Positions 25,508 through 33,856 of a stretch of DNA of 64,000 nucleotides are shown here, one piece after another (within the stretch, counting starts at the first letter, position 1; every line of letters starts with the position of its first letter). Made by a program: the position numbers and the translations under genes. The stretch comes from Spongiivirga citrea. GTDB taxonomy: Bacteria > Bacteroidota > Bacteroidia > Flavobacteriales > Flavobacteriaceae. A model generated the notes under the pieces. That model did no database searches. It had not been told where the DNA came from and saw only the letters and a program-made list of their open reading frames with translations. The stretch is taken from NCBI RefSeq assembly GCF_010671565.1, contig NZ_JAABOQ010000005.1:434001-498000 (forward strand). The letters are read 5' to 3'.

Positions 25508-25565
25508 ACCAAATTTATTTTTTTGCCATCACCCATCACCCATCACCCTTTACTCATCTTCTCAC

Positions 25566-25672
25566 TACAACGAATAAATACTACAACTGTCGGATTCTAC
25601 AATATAGTATTCTTGTTATCTGTATTTTACAAAGGAATAAAGGTGCTGTTATTCTGGATTATTTTTCGTGAT
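25566..25672 (+). repeat. Diverged direct repeat, copy 1
   Basis: About 105 bases, from CTACAACGAATAAATAC to GGATTATTTTTCG, align with 28577-28684 in the same orientation. The longest shared block is TAGTATTCTTGTTATC. It is preceded by a short CATCACC tandem repeat (about 25530-25549). The two copies bracket the AT-rich accessory stretch 25.7-28.6 kb. Confidence 0.5.
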
Positions 25673-25698
25673 AACAGAACTTTTAGTGTTGATATAAC

Positions 25699-25937
25699 AT
25701 GTTACAAAAATTAACCTTAAAGATTAAAATATCACTTTTAAATTAGAAATAGATTCTCTTGTTTTTGAACATTCCCCAAATGATATTGATTTAATCAAAC
25801 ATTGGAGAGAAGCGAGTGAAATATTCAAATCATACAAATTTGATTATCAAGACTCTACTTATACTGTAAACTCTGATTTCAGCGACATTTTTACGAAAGC
25901 AGAAAATAAAGGTTCATTTTGGGGAGGAATCATCGAA
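25699..25937 (+). pseudogene. Probable 5' coding part of the HEPN gene, split by a one-base deletion
   Basis: The frame of the HEPN gene stays open upstream of its first ATG back to a stop at 25725-25727 and reads like protein (FKLEIDSLVFEHSP, DLIKHWREASEIFKSY). An ATG at 25699 opens a different frame (MLQKLTLKI). The two would join in-frame if the A-run at 25726-25729 had five A instead of four. Without that base the short frame ends at 25744. This suggests a frameshift mutation, a sequencing error or slippage. Confidence 0.45.
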
Positions 25938-26672
25938 ATGAAAATTTCTTGCAACAATTCCAATAGCACTAAAAACATAGAAAATTTCATCATTTTAGGC
26001 TATATTGACGTTTTATTTTTATGCATGAATTTTGCATATCCTGGCTCGATGAATATTCGCTCTTCAATTGAGTTAAATGATAGATCTATAGAAGAAATTA
26101 ATCTTACTGGTGTTTATTTTGAGTGTGCAACCACAGTTTCTCACAAGTTTGGTGGCTGGCCTGAAATTAGAATAATTCCAATAAAATATGTTGTCGAATG
26201 GTATGATTCACTAAAAGTTGGTTTGAAAATCAAAGCAGAAAATAATATGGAGAGAGCATTATTTTCAGCCCTATATTTTTGCCATGACACATATTCTGGA
26301 TATAATCCAACATTAATAGTATGGATTATTCAGGCATTAGAATCTTTCTATGGCATTTCATCCAATGATTCGATTATTAAAGCTTTAAAAAATAGAATTT
26401 TTCTGCATTTAGGACAAACATCGCAACCAAAAAAAGTAAACAAGAAGATTAATGAATTTTACGATTACAGGAGCAAGTTCGTCCATGGAGATATGGAAAT
26501 CATGCGACTTGGTGGTGATAAGTTCCTGAGAGAAGATTATATTGACGATTATAACTTGAAACTAATTGACTTATGTGACTTTGGAGCCACCTTAATAATT
26601 TCAAGTATTCAAAAAATGATAATTGCTGGCGCTAAATCAGTGGGATTTAATGAAACAATAAATTATAAATAA
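25938..26672 (+). CDS. HEPN-domain protein (ApeA-like HEPN), probably N-terminally incomplete
   Basis: The 244-residue frame ends in a helical domain with the RxxxxH motif RSKFVH (Arg178, His183) in the context FYDYRSKFVHG, the hallmark of HEPN RNase-type domains of the Apea-like class. The segment before it (ALESFYGISSNDSIIKALK) fits the preceding helices. HEPN proteins often act in anti-phage or toxin systems as RNases; no antitoxin or partner gene is seen nearby. Coding potential continues upstream of this ATG, so the native protein was probably about 325 residues. Low GC and flanking diverged repeats suggest acquisition by transfer. Confidence 0.65.
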   Translation: MKISCNNSNSTKNIENFIILGYIDVLFLCMNFAYPGSMNIRSSIELNDRSIEEINLTGVYFECATTVSHKFGGWPEIRIIPIKYVVEWYDSLKVGLKIKAENNMERALFSALYFCHDTYSGYNPTLIVWIIQALESFYGISSNDSIIKALKNRIFLHLGQTSQPKKVNKKINEFYDYRSKFVHGDMEIMRLGGDKFLREDYIDDYNLKLIDLCDFGATLIISSIQKMIIAGAKSVGFNETINYK

Positions 26673-26866
26673 CTTTTCCTAACAACACCTATAAACGATT
26701 ACAACTGAATCAGTAAAAATCAAAACTTTTCTTACTTTTAAACTAATTAACAAGCTAGAAACTTTGCGTTTCCGGGCGGGTAGTTTTCTTATCTGTTTTC
26801 TAAATGCTTACCAATGGCAAAGGTTAAGTGGAAAAACCAAGTGAACACGATCCGTCTCAAAAAGCG

Positions 26867-26891
26867 CAACGGTTCATAGCCAATCCCGTTG
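26867..26891. repeat. Inverted repeat CAACGG-N13-CCGTTG
   Basis: A 6-base perfect inverted repeat with a 13-base spacer lies in the 520-base gap between the HEPN gene and the next lipoprotein. Its flanks (GCGCAACGG and CCGTTGTAAAAC) look like part of an intergenic repeat or a recombination site; no integrase is present in the window. The rest of the gap holds only a doubtful 57-codon frame. Confidence 0.3.
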
Positions 26892-26992
26892 TAAAACATT
26901 TGTACCGAACATTAAGAATTCGAGTTATAGTACTGATATAGTAAATTTTGCTTTCGGACAAAAAGTTAAGATTGAGGGAAATTTTGTAGAAT

Positions 26993-27166
26993 ATGAAATT
27001 CAAAATCAAGTACAAGGAGTTACTGATTGAATTAACCGAATGGTATCCTGCTTGGGTGAATGAAGAAGAAGTTAAATTACAAATTCCTATAGTTAATTGC
27101 TCTACTATAAAAAAAGATAAAAGTTCTTTGACATAGTGGTAAGCAAAAAAAGTTTTGTAACTTGAA
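26993..27166 (+). CDS. Doubtful small frame (57 aa)
   Basis: The predicted peptide begins MKFKIKYKELLIELTEWYP and has protein-like composition (WYPAWVNEEEVKLQIPI), but there is no recognised family and no clear promoter. It could be a gene fragment left from a larger protein. Included as a low-confidence candidate only. Confidence 0.25.
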
Positions 27167-27190
27167 CGTAATAACCTAAAAATCAAAACA

Positions 27191-28225
27191 ATGAAAAGAT
27201 TATTATTTGTTTTTATAGTACCCATACTTTATTTAGGCTGTTCGGATATTGATGAATCTTTTGGGGATGGAACAAACTCCACTGAGCTAAATTATCTAAG
27301 ATTATCTACAGTAGAGGAAGCGGGTAAAAAGATTGACGAAATTCTAGCCTTAAAAGAAAAGTATAATCAAATTGCTACTGTGGAATTCTTTTCTAAAGAG
27401 AAACTAAATGATCAAATTAACTTTAGATCATTACAAGTTATTGATACTGCCGAGGCTGTAAAAGCTAGTGTAACAGAGTTTCATAAAGAATTATTGACTA
27501 GTGTTTATGAATTGAGAAGCGCATTAGGTTTTACGAGTATTCAAAGCATTGCGGATGAAATAAATAGTTTAGAGCTTATTGATCCGAAAAAGGCAAGTAG
27601 TTTGACTAATATGTATCAAGAATATCTGACAAAGTCGAGTTTTGGTGTACATACTATTTTTGAAGAGCCTATGGCTGAATTAATTAGTTCTAAAGGAGAG
27701 TTGGAAATTGATGGCAAATTAGTTGATGTAAATGAATACACAACAGATAGTCCTAATTATGAAGAAGCATTTAATCAATTCACTTCAAGAAATAGTAATC
27801 CTACATATCCGAGGAGTGTTATAAGAATAATAGGTTACAGGTATAATTTCTTTTTGGTATCATATGATGCTGGAAGAGCAAGAAATCGCTCTAATTGGTG
27901 GTGGAGGTATGATTATTTTAGTCGATTCATTACTTGGGCAAGAGTTGGAAACAGGTTTTACCCATACCCTGTTACTAGATATGATTTAATTAGCTCAATT
28001 AGTAATTATACTGAATTTAGAAAAGTCGGTCAAAGTACATGGATTCGCGCTCATGTGCCATCAGGTGGTGGTGGAAGATATTCATTTGTTGGAAGGCATA
28101 GAAGAAGTAGTGCTTCTTTTAGAGTCTATGAAGGTCGTATATCATCTGGAAATTTTAATTTTAATATACGAGGTTGGTCTTTTACATTTCGAGTTCCTAC
28201 AAATGGAATAAATCAAATTTTCTAG
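27191..28225 (+). CDS. Orphan lipoprotein with an Arg/aromatic-rich C-terminal domain
   Basis: A 344-residue lipoprotein (signal with LYLGC). The first 190 residues are helical and acidic, with ordinary composition. The last 130 residues change sharply: they are rich in Arg, Tyr, Phe, Trp and Ser (NWWWRYDYFSRFITWARVG, GGGGRYSFVGRHRRSSASF) and look like a basic beta-sheet domain that could bind glycans or nucleic acids. No family is recognised. It is followed by a good terminator. The AT-rich setting and lack of relatives nearby suggest an accessory gene. Confidence 0.75.
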   Translation: MKRLLFVFIVPILYLGCSDIDESFGDGTNSTELNYLRLSTVEEAGKKIDEILALKEKYNQIATVEFFSKEKLNDQINFRSLQVIDTAEAVKASVTEFHKELLTSVYELRSALGFTSIQSIADEINSLELIDPKKASSLTNMYQEYLTKSSFGVHTIFEEPMAELISSKGELEIDGKLVDVNEYTTDSPNYEEAFNQFTSRNSNPTYPRSVIRIIGYRYNFFLVSYDAGRARNRSNWWWRYDYFSRFITWARVGNRFYPYPVTRYDLISSISNYTEFRKVGQSTWIRAHVPSGGGGRYSFVGRHRRSSASFRVYEGRISSGNFNFNIRGWSFTFRVPTNGINQIF

Positions 28226-28251
28226 AAAAATTAGATTATGTACTTACCACC

Positions 28252-28279
28252 AAGCACCTTAATCGAGGTGCTTTTTTAT
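28252..28279 (+). terminator. Terminator after the Arg-rich lipoprotein gene
   Basis: An 8-base stem (AAGCACCT at 28252-28259, AGGTGCTT at 28266-28273) followed by TTTTTT. Confidence 0.8.
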
Positions 28280-28376
28280 TATCTAGGATTTTGTTTAAGC
28301 TAACAGCTATGCTGTCAAAATATCTGTAGTAATTGGAACTGAATAAAAAGCGTTTTACAACAATGACTCCCTTGCT

Positions 28377-28407
28377 CTTCGAAGTTTATAACTTCGAAGC
28401 TTTTTTT
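28377..28407 (+). terminator. Strong terminator-like hairpin within an intergenic repeat
   Basis: CTTCGAAGTT (28377-28386) pairs perfectly with AACTTCGAAG (28390-28399), a 10-base stem with a 3-base loop, then C and seven T. No gene ends here, so it may belong to a repeat; a degenerate relative occurs at 30281-30310. Confidence 0.55.
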
Positions 28408-28486
28408 GGTACAAACTACAAAAGGGATAAATTTTCCAGCTCTTCTAAGCTTTTTGTTAATACAAAGTACAAACAGTATAAATTTA
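28392..28486 (+). repeat. Two-copy tandem repeat, unit about 50 bases
   Basis: Unit 1 (28392-28437) and unit 2 (28442-28486) share the order CTTC-AAGCTTTTT, then TACAAA-TACAAA and GATAAATTT/TATAAATTT. It lies in the 539-base gap between two lipoprotein genes, which otherwise contains the terminators and the second copy of the long direct repeat. Confidence 0.45.
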
Positions 28487-28576
28487 GCCGCCAACATAGT
28501 ATAACATCCATTGCGACTTGTTTAATCTAAGTCAATAGTGAGATTTTCCAGCTAACAACTATCAACTGACAACTAC

Positions 28577-28684
28577 ATCACTACACCGATTAAATACCGC
28601 ACCTATCGAATTCTCGTTGGTAGTATTCTTGTTATCGGTATTTTAGAACATAAAAAAAATGCTGCTATCTCGGATTATTTTTGG
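28577..28684 (+). repeat. Diverged direct repeat, copy 2
   Basis: It aligns along about 105 bases with 25566-25672. Conserved blocks include GTAGTATTCTTGTTATC, GGTATTTTA and CTCGGATTATTTTT. It is just upstream of the zincin gene at 28765. Confidence 0.5.
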
Positions 28685-28764
28685 GCTTAATGAAGTTTAG
28701 TTCTTGATACAAACTTGTTGAGGGTAATTATAACCAAATAGAAAAAATTATTAAACTTACAATA

Positions 28765-30255
28765 ATGTCACACAAATCAAGCCATTCTTTTATTTATTAC
28801 GCTTGTTTAGTTTTTATTTCATTAATTATTTCTTGTAATGAAGAATCTTTTGATGAAGTATCAGCAGAAGAGGTGCCAACTGATGAAGTACCAACTGATG
28901 AAGCGCCAATTGATGAGGGGTCAACTAATGAAGAATCAACGGCTGATGAACTCCTGAAATCCTTTATTAATGAAAATGGAGGCGAAAGCGCATTTTCATC
29001 TAATCAGCTAATGGCTTTGGAAACATTATTACTGAGTCAAGAGGATATAGAAGCAGGAAGGTTAGAAGAAGCTCAAGAAAAGATTGATAGCATTTTTACT
29101 CAAATGCCGTTTTCTGATTCTAATTGGGAGGATATTTCTTCGAATTCTCACTGTTCCAGTTGTTCATTTAATTTTGGTAGTCCTACGGCTTATTATGGGC
29201 TTAGAATGTTAGAACAAATTGTTGCACTGGGCGACCCTGAAGGTTCTGAATCGCTTACAATGACAGCTGTAATAGCACCGTGTGCAGAAGTAAATCGTCC
29301 TACGTTACCAAATTACACTCCTGAGACGGTTAATTTAAATATCGCACCAGAAATTACAGAAAATAATGGGCAACTTTTACATGTTTCTACTGCTTTGTTT
29401 CGAAGATGGGTTCAAGCTATCACAGGTGGGGTAAAAGTAAACTTGAGAGTTCATATCTTAAACCAATGTACTACTGTAGATTACACAGATTATGGAGACG
29501 TAATCGTAAGCTATCCAGATGCTCAGTCTATGATCGATGCTGTACCCAATGATATTGCAAAAGATACTGACTTCTGGTGGGTAATTGCTCCTTCGGGAGT
29601 GCCTGGTAACGGAGCAGGTTATGATAGATTTTTTATTACCGGTGGTATGGGCGGCTATGGTGCAGGTTTACCTTTATTTTTATCAGATGATGCTTGGTTT
29701 ATTCGTAAGCCTGAACACCTAGGTATTGGTACATATCATGAAGTTGAAATAAGAGCTTATCAACCCCAATGGTTTCAACATGAATTTATGCACCATTTAT
29801 ATAGGAAATGGAATGAATTTGGCCTGGAAGATGCTGGACATCAATGGTTTGATCGGTCAACTTGGCCATCAGATTTTATTGGAAAATGGGAATCTGACTA
29901 CTACATCGAATCTATAAATAAAAGGTTACTTACCGCATCTCCCACACTTGCAGCGGGATTAAAGGCGAGCAATCAAGGAGATTTTGAAATTACAGACCCA
30001 TCTATCGTCGTTGGCCAATATGAACGACGGCCAATACAAAACCAATGGCATGAAGTTGAAATAGTGCTTAATAATGATCTATTACGTTGGCAAAATGATG
30101 CGGGAGTTAGTTGGTCTCTTACAATAATTGATGGGGAACTCTGGACTGGAGCAGACTGTCCTTACGGGGAACAGAAATTAGCCATTTTATTAGACTCGAA
30201 TCAACAAATTACATCAGTTTATTTTAACGGTGAGGCTTATGAAAAGATAAACTAA
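28765..30255 (+). CDS. Putative zincin lipoprotein with an acidic PTDE-repeat linker
   Basis: A 496-residue lipoprotein (signal with LIISC). Residues about 35-65 are a low-complexity linker of tandem VPTDE-like units. HEFMH (His339, Glu340, His343) in QWFQHEFMHHLYRKW is a convincing zincin motif; a downstream Glu or His (EDAGHQWFDRS or ESDYYIES) could be the third ligand. The C-terminal 100 residues look like a separate beta domain (LLRWQNDAGVSWSLTII). No named family is recognised. It is predicted to be anchored to a membrane by lipid and to hold its protease domain away on the flexible linker. Confidence 0.75.
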   Translation: MSHKSSHSFIYYACLVFISLIISCNEESFDEVSAEEVPTDEVPTDEAPIDEGSTNEESTADELLKSFINENGGESAFSSNQLMALETLLLSQEDIEAGRLEEAQEKIDSIFTQMPFSDSNWEDISSNSHCSSCSFNFGSPTAYYGLRMLEQIVALGDPEGSESLTMTAVIAPCAEVNRPTLPNYTPETVNLNIAPEITENNGQLLHVSTALFRRWVQAITGGVKVNLRVHILNQCTTVDYTDYGDVIVSYPDAQSMIDAVPNDIAKDTDFWWVIAPSGVPGNGAGYDRFFITGGMGGYGAGLPLFLSDDAWFIRKPEHLGIGTYHEVEIRAYQPQWFQHEFMHHLYRKWNEFGLEDAGHQWFDRSTWPSDFIGKWESDYYIESINKRLLTASPTLAAGLKASNQGDFEITDPSIVVGQYERRPIQNQWHEVEIVLNNDLLRWQNDAGVSWSLTIIDGELWTGADCPYGEQKLAILLDSNQQITSVYFNGEAYEKIN

Positions 30256-30446
30256 ATATTAATTTCATGCCCAGCTTTTCTAAGTTTGCAACTTCGAACT
30301 TATTTGTTTCTAAAAGAATTCTAGTATTTCCTTATCTTCGGTTAATACGAAAAGGTCCTTGTGGAAGGTTCTGAAAATAAATCATTTAAGATACTGTTGG
30401 TAGTAATTCCACCCGATATAGAGTAAAAGCTGAAATTCACCAAAGA

Positions 30447-31124
30447 ATGAAATACATTTTATTATTCAGTTTTCTAATAGCTATAAGTTGTTCAAATACG
30501 AACAAGTCAAAAGAAACATTGACGACCACCCAAAGCTCTGAAAACCTCATTGCAGTTCTTGATACCGTTTGGGAAACGGAACAAAGGCCAATTACATTAA
30601 GAGATTCGCTTATGAAACTATACGGTGCGGAAGCCGAATTAGTGAAGGAACAGCAAGCAATCTACAAGAAAAACCATATCGTCAATGAAAAGAAAGTAAA
30701 AAACATTTTAGACAAATATGGGTGGCCAACTAAAGAGATGATTGGAGAACAAGGCAATTTAACGATTTGCAATGTTATACAACATTCAGATAATGAAACG
30801 CGAATACAATATCTTCCTTTAATGAGACAAGCTGTAAAAGAGAAAAAATTGGAGCCTCGATTTTTAGTAAGAGCAGAAGATAGAATTGCCACTGAAAAAG
30901 GAGAACCACAAATTTATGGTGGACAAATGAAGTATTATCCTGAAACAAAAAGTTTTAATGTATGGCCAGTATTTGACCCTGTAAATGTTGACAAAAGAAG
31001 AGCTGAAATCGGACTTGGGCCAATTGCCGAATTTCTTAAAAATAGATTTGATTTTGAGTGGAATCTCGAAGAGCAAATAAAGCGAACGGAGGAATTTGAA
31101 AGGAAACGAAATAAGCAAAAATAG
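30447..31124 (+). CDS. DUF6624-type lipoprotein
   Basis: A 225-residue lipoprotein (signal with IAISC). The conserved part (about residues 65-210) contains LDKYGWPTKEMIGEQG, IQHSDNETRIQYLPLM, EDRIATEKGEPQIYGGQ and RRAEIGLGPI, the pattern of the DUF6624 family found widely in Bacteroidota. The function of the family is unknown. It stands alone, with about 190 bases of unremarkable AT-rich sequence upstream that includes a degenerate copy of the 28.4-kb repeat. Confidence 0.8.
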   Translation: MKYILLFSFLIAISCSNTNKSKETLTTTQSSENLIAVLDTVWETEQRPITLRDSLMKLYGAEAELVKEQQAIYKKNHIVNEKKVKNILDKYGWPTKEMIGEQGNLTICNVIQHSDNETRIQYLPLMRQAVKEKKLEPRFLVRAEDRIATEKGEPQIYGGQMKYYPETKSFNVWPVFDPVNVDKRRAEIGLGPIAEFLKNRFDFEWNLEEQIKRTEEFERKRNKQK

Positions 31125-31259
31125 AAGTTACCAAAGACAGTAAACTGTTAGTCACAATTGCTAGTACCAGTTTTAACCCAATAAGTAAGAACATTAATCT
31201 CCAAACTGGCTTTTACAGCCAATTAGTTACCTTGAACAGTAATTATAAACTAACAATCA

Positions 31260-32840
31260 ATGTTTAGACTATCGAAACAGAATAGTATACGTTTACAAAT
31301 TCTAATTATATCAATTTTAGTTGCTTCCTGTGCTCCTAAAAATGATTATTCTGTAGTCGATATATATCAAACTTCACAATCTGGAGACAATCTCAAACTG
31401 ATTTCCATAAGCTCAACTGAACTATCGGCAGTCAAAAGTAAAAAACTTAGGTTGCAGCTAAATCCTGACCAAAAATTCCAAGAGTATGTCGGTTTTGGGG
31501 CTTCTTTTACCGAGTCCTCTGCATGGAACTTAGCGACTATTCCAGAACCATTGCGTAAGGAAGTACTAACACAGCTTTTCAGCCCAACCGAAGGTGCAGG
31601 ATTTTCCCTTATGAGAACGCATATCAATAGCAGTGATTATTCGAATGGTCATTATACCTATGTTGAATCAGGAGATGAGAGTCTTTCCAGCTTCAGTATA
31701 CAGGAAGACATGAAAGGTTTTACTGGAGACGAAAATGATCAGGTAAGGGGAGTTGAATTGCTAACACCTGGCTATGACATCATCCCAATGATACAAGAAG
31801 CCTATAGTATTCCTGGAGCAGATTTTAATATCATTGCCTCACCTTGGAGTCCGCCTTCCTGGATGAAAACGGGAGAAACTTCAGAAATGACCAATGGTAC
31901 TTTACTCCCTCAATACTATGGTGTTTGGGCAAAATATCTTTCAAAATACGTAAGCGCCTATGCTTATCAAGGTATAGATCTTTGGGGAATTACACCACAA
32001 AATGAACCGCTACATGCACATGATGCTCGTTGGGATAGCAATGGGTTTACTCCTGATCAGGGGCGTGACTTTTTAAGAGATCATTTAGGGCCTCAACTTG
32101 TCGAAGATGGTCACCTGAATCTTGATGATTTAAACGCTGGCTTGCGCGTGTTAATCTATGACCATAATAAGTCTACAATGAACGACTACGTCAAGGCTAC
32201 ATATAACGATCCTGAGGCTGCCAAATATACATGGGGTACAGCTTTTCATTGGTACGCTAGCTCTGGACTTGAAGAAAACAATTGGTATGCTGAAGCGCTG
32301 GATACCTTGAAAACAACTTGGCCCGGAAAAGGAATGATTCATACTGAATCGAGTATTGATATTGATGCTGACGATCCGATAGGTCAATATTGGAGGGAAA
32401 GTACGGATTATGCAGGCGTTTTTGTTCCTTTCGACACTTACGCCTATGATATAATCACAGATATGAACCACGGAGCCCAAGGTTACATTGAGTGGTGTAT
32501 GACCCTTAGTAATAAAGGGCAACCAAATCCGTACGACAATTTTAATAGCGCACCGGTACTTATTAACCCAGTTACTGACGAAGTGACTTATACCCCTCTT
32601 TATTATCTTTTAAGCCACTTTAGTAAGTTTATACGACCTGGAGCAAACAGAATAGGAGTTGAGGGTGATGAACTGGAGGGTGTAACCTACACGGCTGCAA
32701 TGAACACAGATGGGTCTATTACTGCAGTTGTTTTTAATAGCACTGTAGATCCCCTGGAACTGCAACTAACTTTAAAATCTAAAACCCATAATATAGAAAT
32801 TGCGCCAAGGGCACTTCAAACAATTAATTTTCGGAAGTAA
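31260..32840 (+). CDS. Glycoside hydrolase family 30 enzyme, lipoprotein
   Basis: A 526-residue retaining beta-glycosidase. A lipoprotein signal (ILVASC, Cys24) places it on a membrane. The (beta/alpha)8 barrel has GFGASFTESSAWNL near the start, acid/base Glu249 in TPQNEPLHA and nucleophile Glu363 in IHTESS. A small beta-sandwich at the C-terminus follows, as usual for GH30. GH30 members act on beta-1,6-glucan, glucosylceramide, xylan or related chains; the glucosylceramidase-like layout here favours a beta-glucan or glucoside substrate. It is followed by an AraC regulator, a serine hydrolase and a GH3 beta-glucosidase, consistent with a small beta-glucan utilisation locus. Confidence 0.93.
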   Translation: MFRLSKQNSIRLQILIISILVASCAPKNDYSVVDIYQTSQSGDNLKLISISSTELSAVKSKKLRLQLNPDQKFQEYVGFGASFTESSAWNLATIPEPLRKEVLTQLFSPTEGAGFSLMRTHINSSDYSNGHYTYVESGDESLSSFSIQEDMKGFTGDENDQVRGVELLTPGYDIIPMIQEAYSIPGADFNIIASPWSPPSWMKTGETSEMTNGTLLPQYYGVWAKYLSKYVSAYAYQGIDLWGITPQNEPLHAHDARWDSNGFTPDQGRDFLRDHLGPQLVEDGHLNLDDLNAGLRVLIYDHNKSTMNDYVKATYNDPEAAKYTWGTAFHWYASSGLEENNWYAEALDTLKTTWPGKGMIHTESSIDIDADDPIGQYWRESTDYAGVFVPFDTYAYDIITDMNHGAQGYIEWCMTLSNKGQPNPYDNFNSAPVLINPVTDEVTYTPLYYLLSHFSKFIRPGANRIGVEGDELEGVTYTAAMNTDGSITAVVFNSTVDPLELQLTLKSKTHNIEIAPRALQTINFRK

Positions 32841-32979
32841 ATAACTCTTCGAAATACCTTGGCTTACTTAACTTTTTAGAATATCTTTTAAAAAACTTTA
32901 ATATTGAAAGGCTTTCAAATAGGATTAGTTGATTTTTCATAGCTAAATATTCTAGAGCAATACACAATCATACTAAAAG

Positions 32980-33792
32980 ATGAAGATCTTATCTCGAGGA
33001 GAGTATTACGGAAATCAAAATTCAGAAAACGCTTTCAATGGTGTCTTGCTATCGCAGTACACCTACACCGCAGAGAGAACGGATTGGCATTATCATGAAA
33101 ACCCATATTTTATGTATGTCTTGCAGGGCAATATGAAGGACTGCAATACGAAAGTTGAAACACTGTGTCCGTCAGGTAGCTTGATGTTTAATAATTGGCA
33201 AGAGCCACATTACGGGTCTAAACATTCAGAAAACGCTAGCGGCTTCCATTTAGAATTTGAAAAAAAATGGCTTAAAGAAAAGGGAATCTCCTTGAATTTA
33301 TGGGAAGGGAGTCAGCTTATTCATAATCCCCAATTACATGTTCTTTTTGCAAATTTGTATCGCGAATTTGTACTTTCTGATAGTTTTAGCACGCTGTCAG
33401 TCGAGCTTTTATTACTTCAAATATGTGACACTCTAAGCGATGTAAAGAAGATAGGTTCACTTGACTATCCTATTTGGGTTGATCATTTAAAAGAACTACT
33501 ACATTACGATACAGCTACTTTAAGTTTAGAGTATTTATCTAAAGAGCTGAATGTACATCCGGTTCATATATCTAGGGCCGCGCCAAAATACCTCTCGATG
33601 AGTCTTGGTAATTATATTAGAAAACAGAAACTCAAAAACGTTCTTCCCCTATTATTAGATTCATCAATTTCGCTAACTGAAATTGGCTATCAAGTCGGAT
33701 TTTCTGACCAAAGCCATTTTAATCGGGTTTTTAAATCTCATTTTAATATCAATCCTAGTCAGTATCGAAAAATGATTAATAAGAACGCTTAA
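32980..33792 (+). CDS. AraC-family transcriptional regulator
   Basis: A 270-residue activator: an N-terminal cupin-like sensor (about 1-150, with ERTDWHYHENPYFMYVLQG and EPHYGSKHSENASGFHLEF) and a C-terminal double helix-turn-helix (about 170-268, YLSKELNVHPVHISR and EIGYQVGFSDQSHFNRVFKSHF). It lies between the GH30 and serine hydrolase genes and probably controls this locus, perhaps in response to a sugar bound in the cupin. 139 bases upstream hold no obvious operator. Confidence 0.93.
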   Translation: MKILSRGEYYGNQNSENAFNGVLLSQYTYTAERTDWHYHENPYFMYVLQGNMKDCNTKVETLCPSGSLMFNNWQEPHYGSKHSENASGFHLEFEKKWLKEKGISLNLWEGSQLIHNPQLHVLFANLYREFVLSDSFSTLSVELLLLQICDTLSDVKKIGSLDYPIWVDHLKELLHYDTATLSLEYLSKELNVHPVHISRAAPKYLSMSLGNYIRKQKLKNVLPLLLDSSISLTEIGYQVGFSDQSHFNRVFKSHFNINPSQYRKMINKNA

Positions 33793-33829
33793 TGTTAATC
33801 TCATACAATTTTTGATGCTATTGACCTGA

Positions 33830-33837
33830 TATCTTTG
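33830..33837 (+). promoter_or_regulatory. -7 promoter box for the serine hydrolase
   Basis: TATCTTTG matches TAnnTTTG, 19 bases before the ATG; a TTTG lies 15 bases upstream (33811-33814), slightly close for a -33 element. Confidence 0.5.
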
Positions 33838-33856
33838 CTTCTAAATCTTATAAATA

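Noticed and set aside
25523-25714. 63-codon frame on the plus strand
   Set aside because: It runs through simple CATCACC repeats and a diverged intergenic repeat; no protein-like features.
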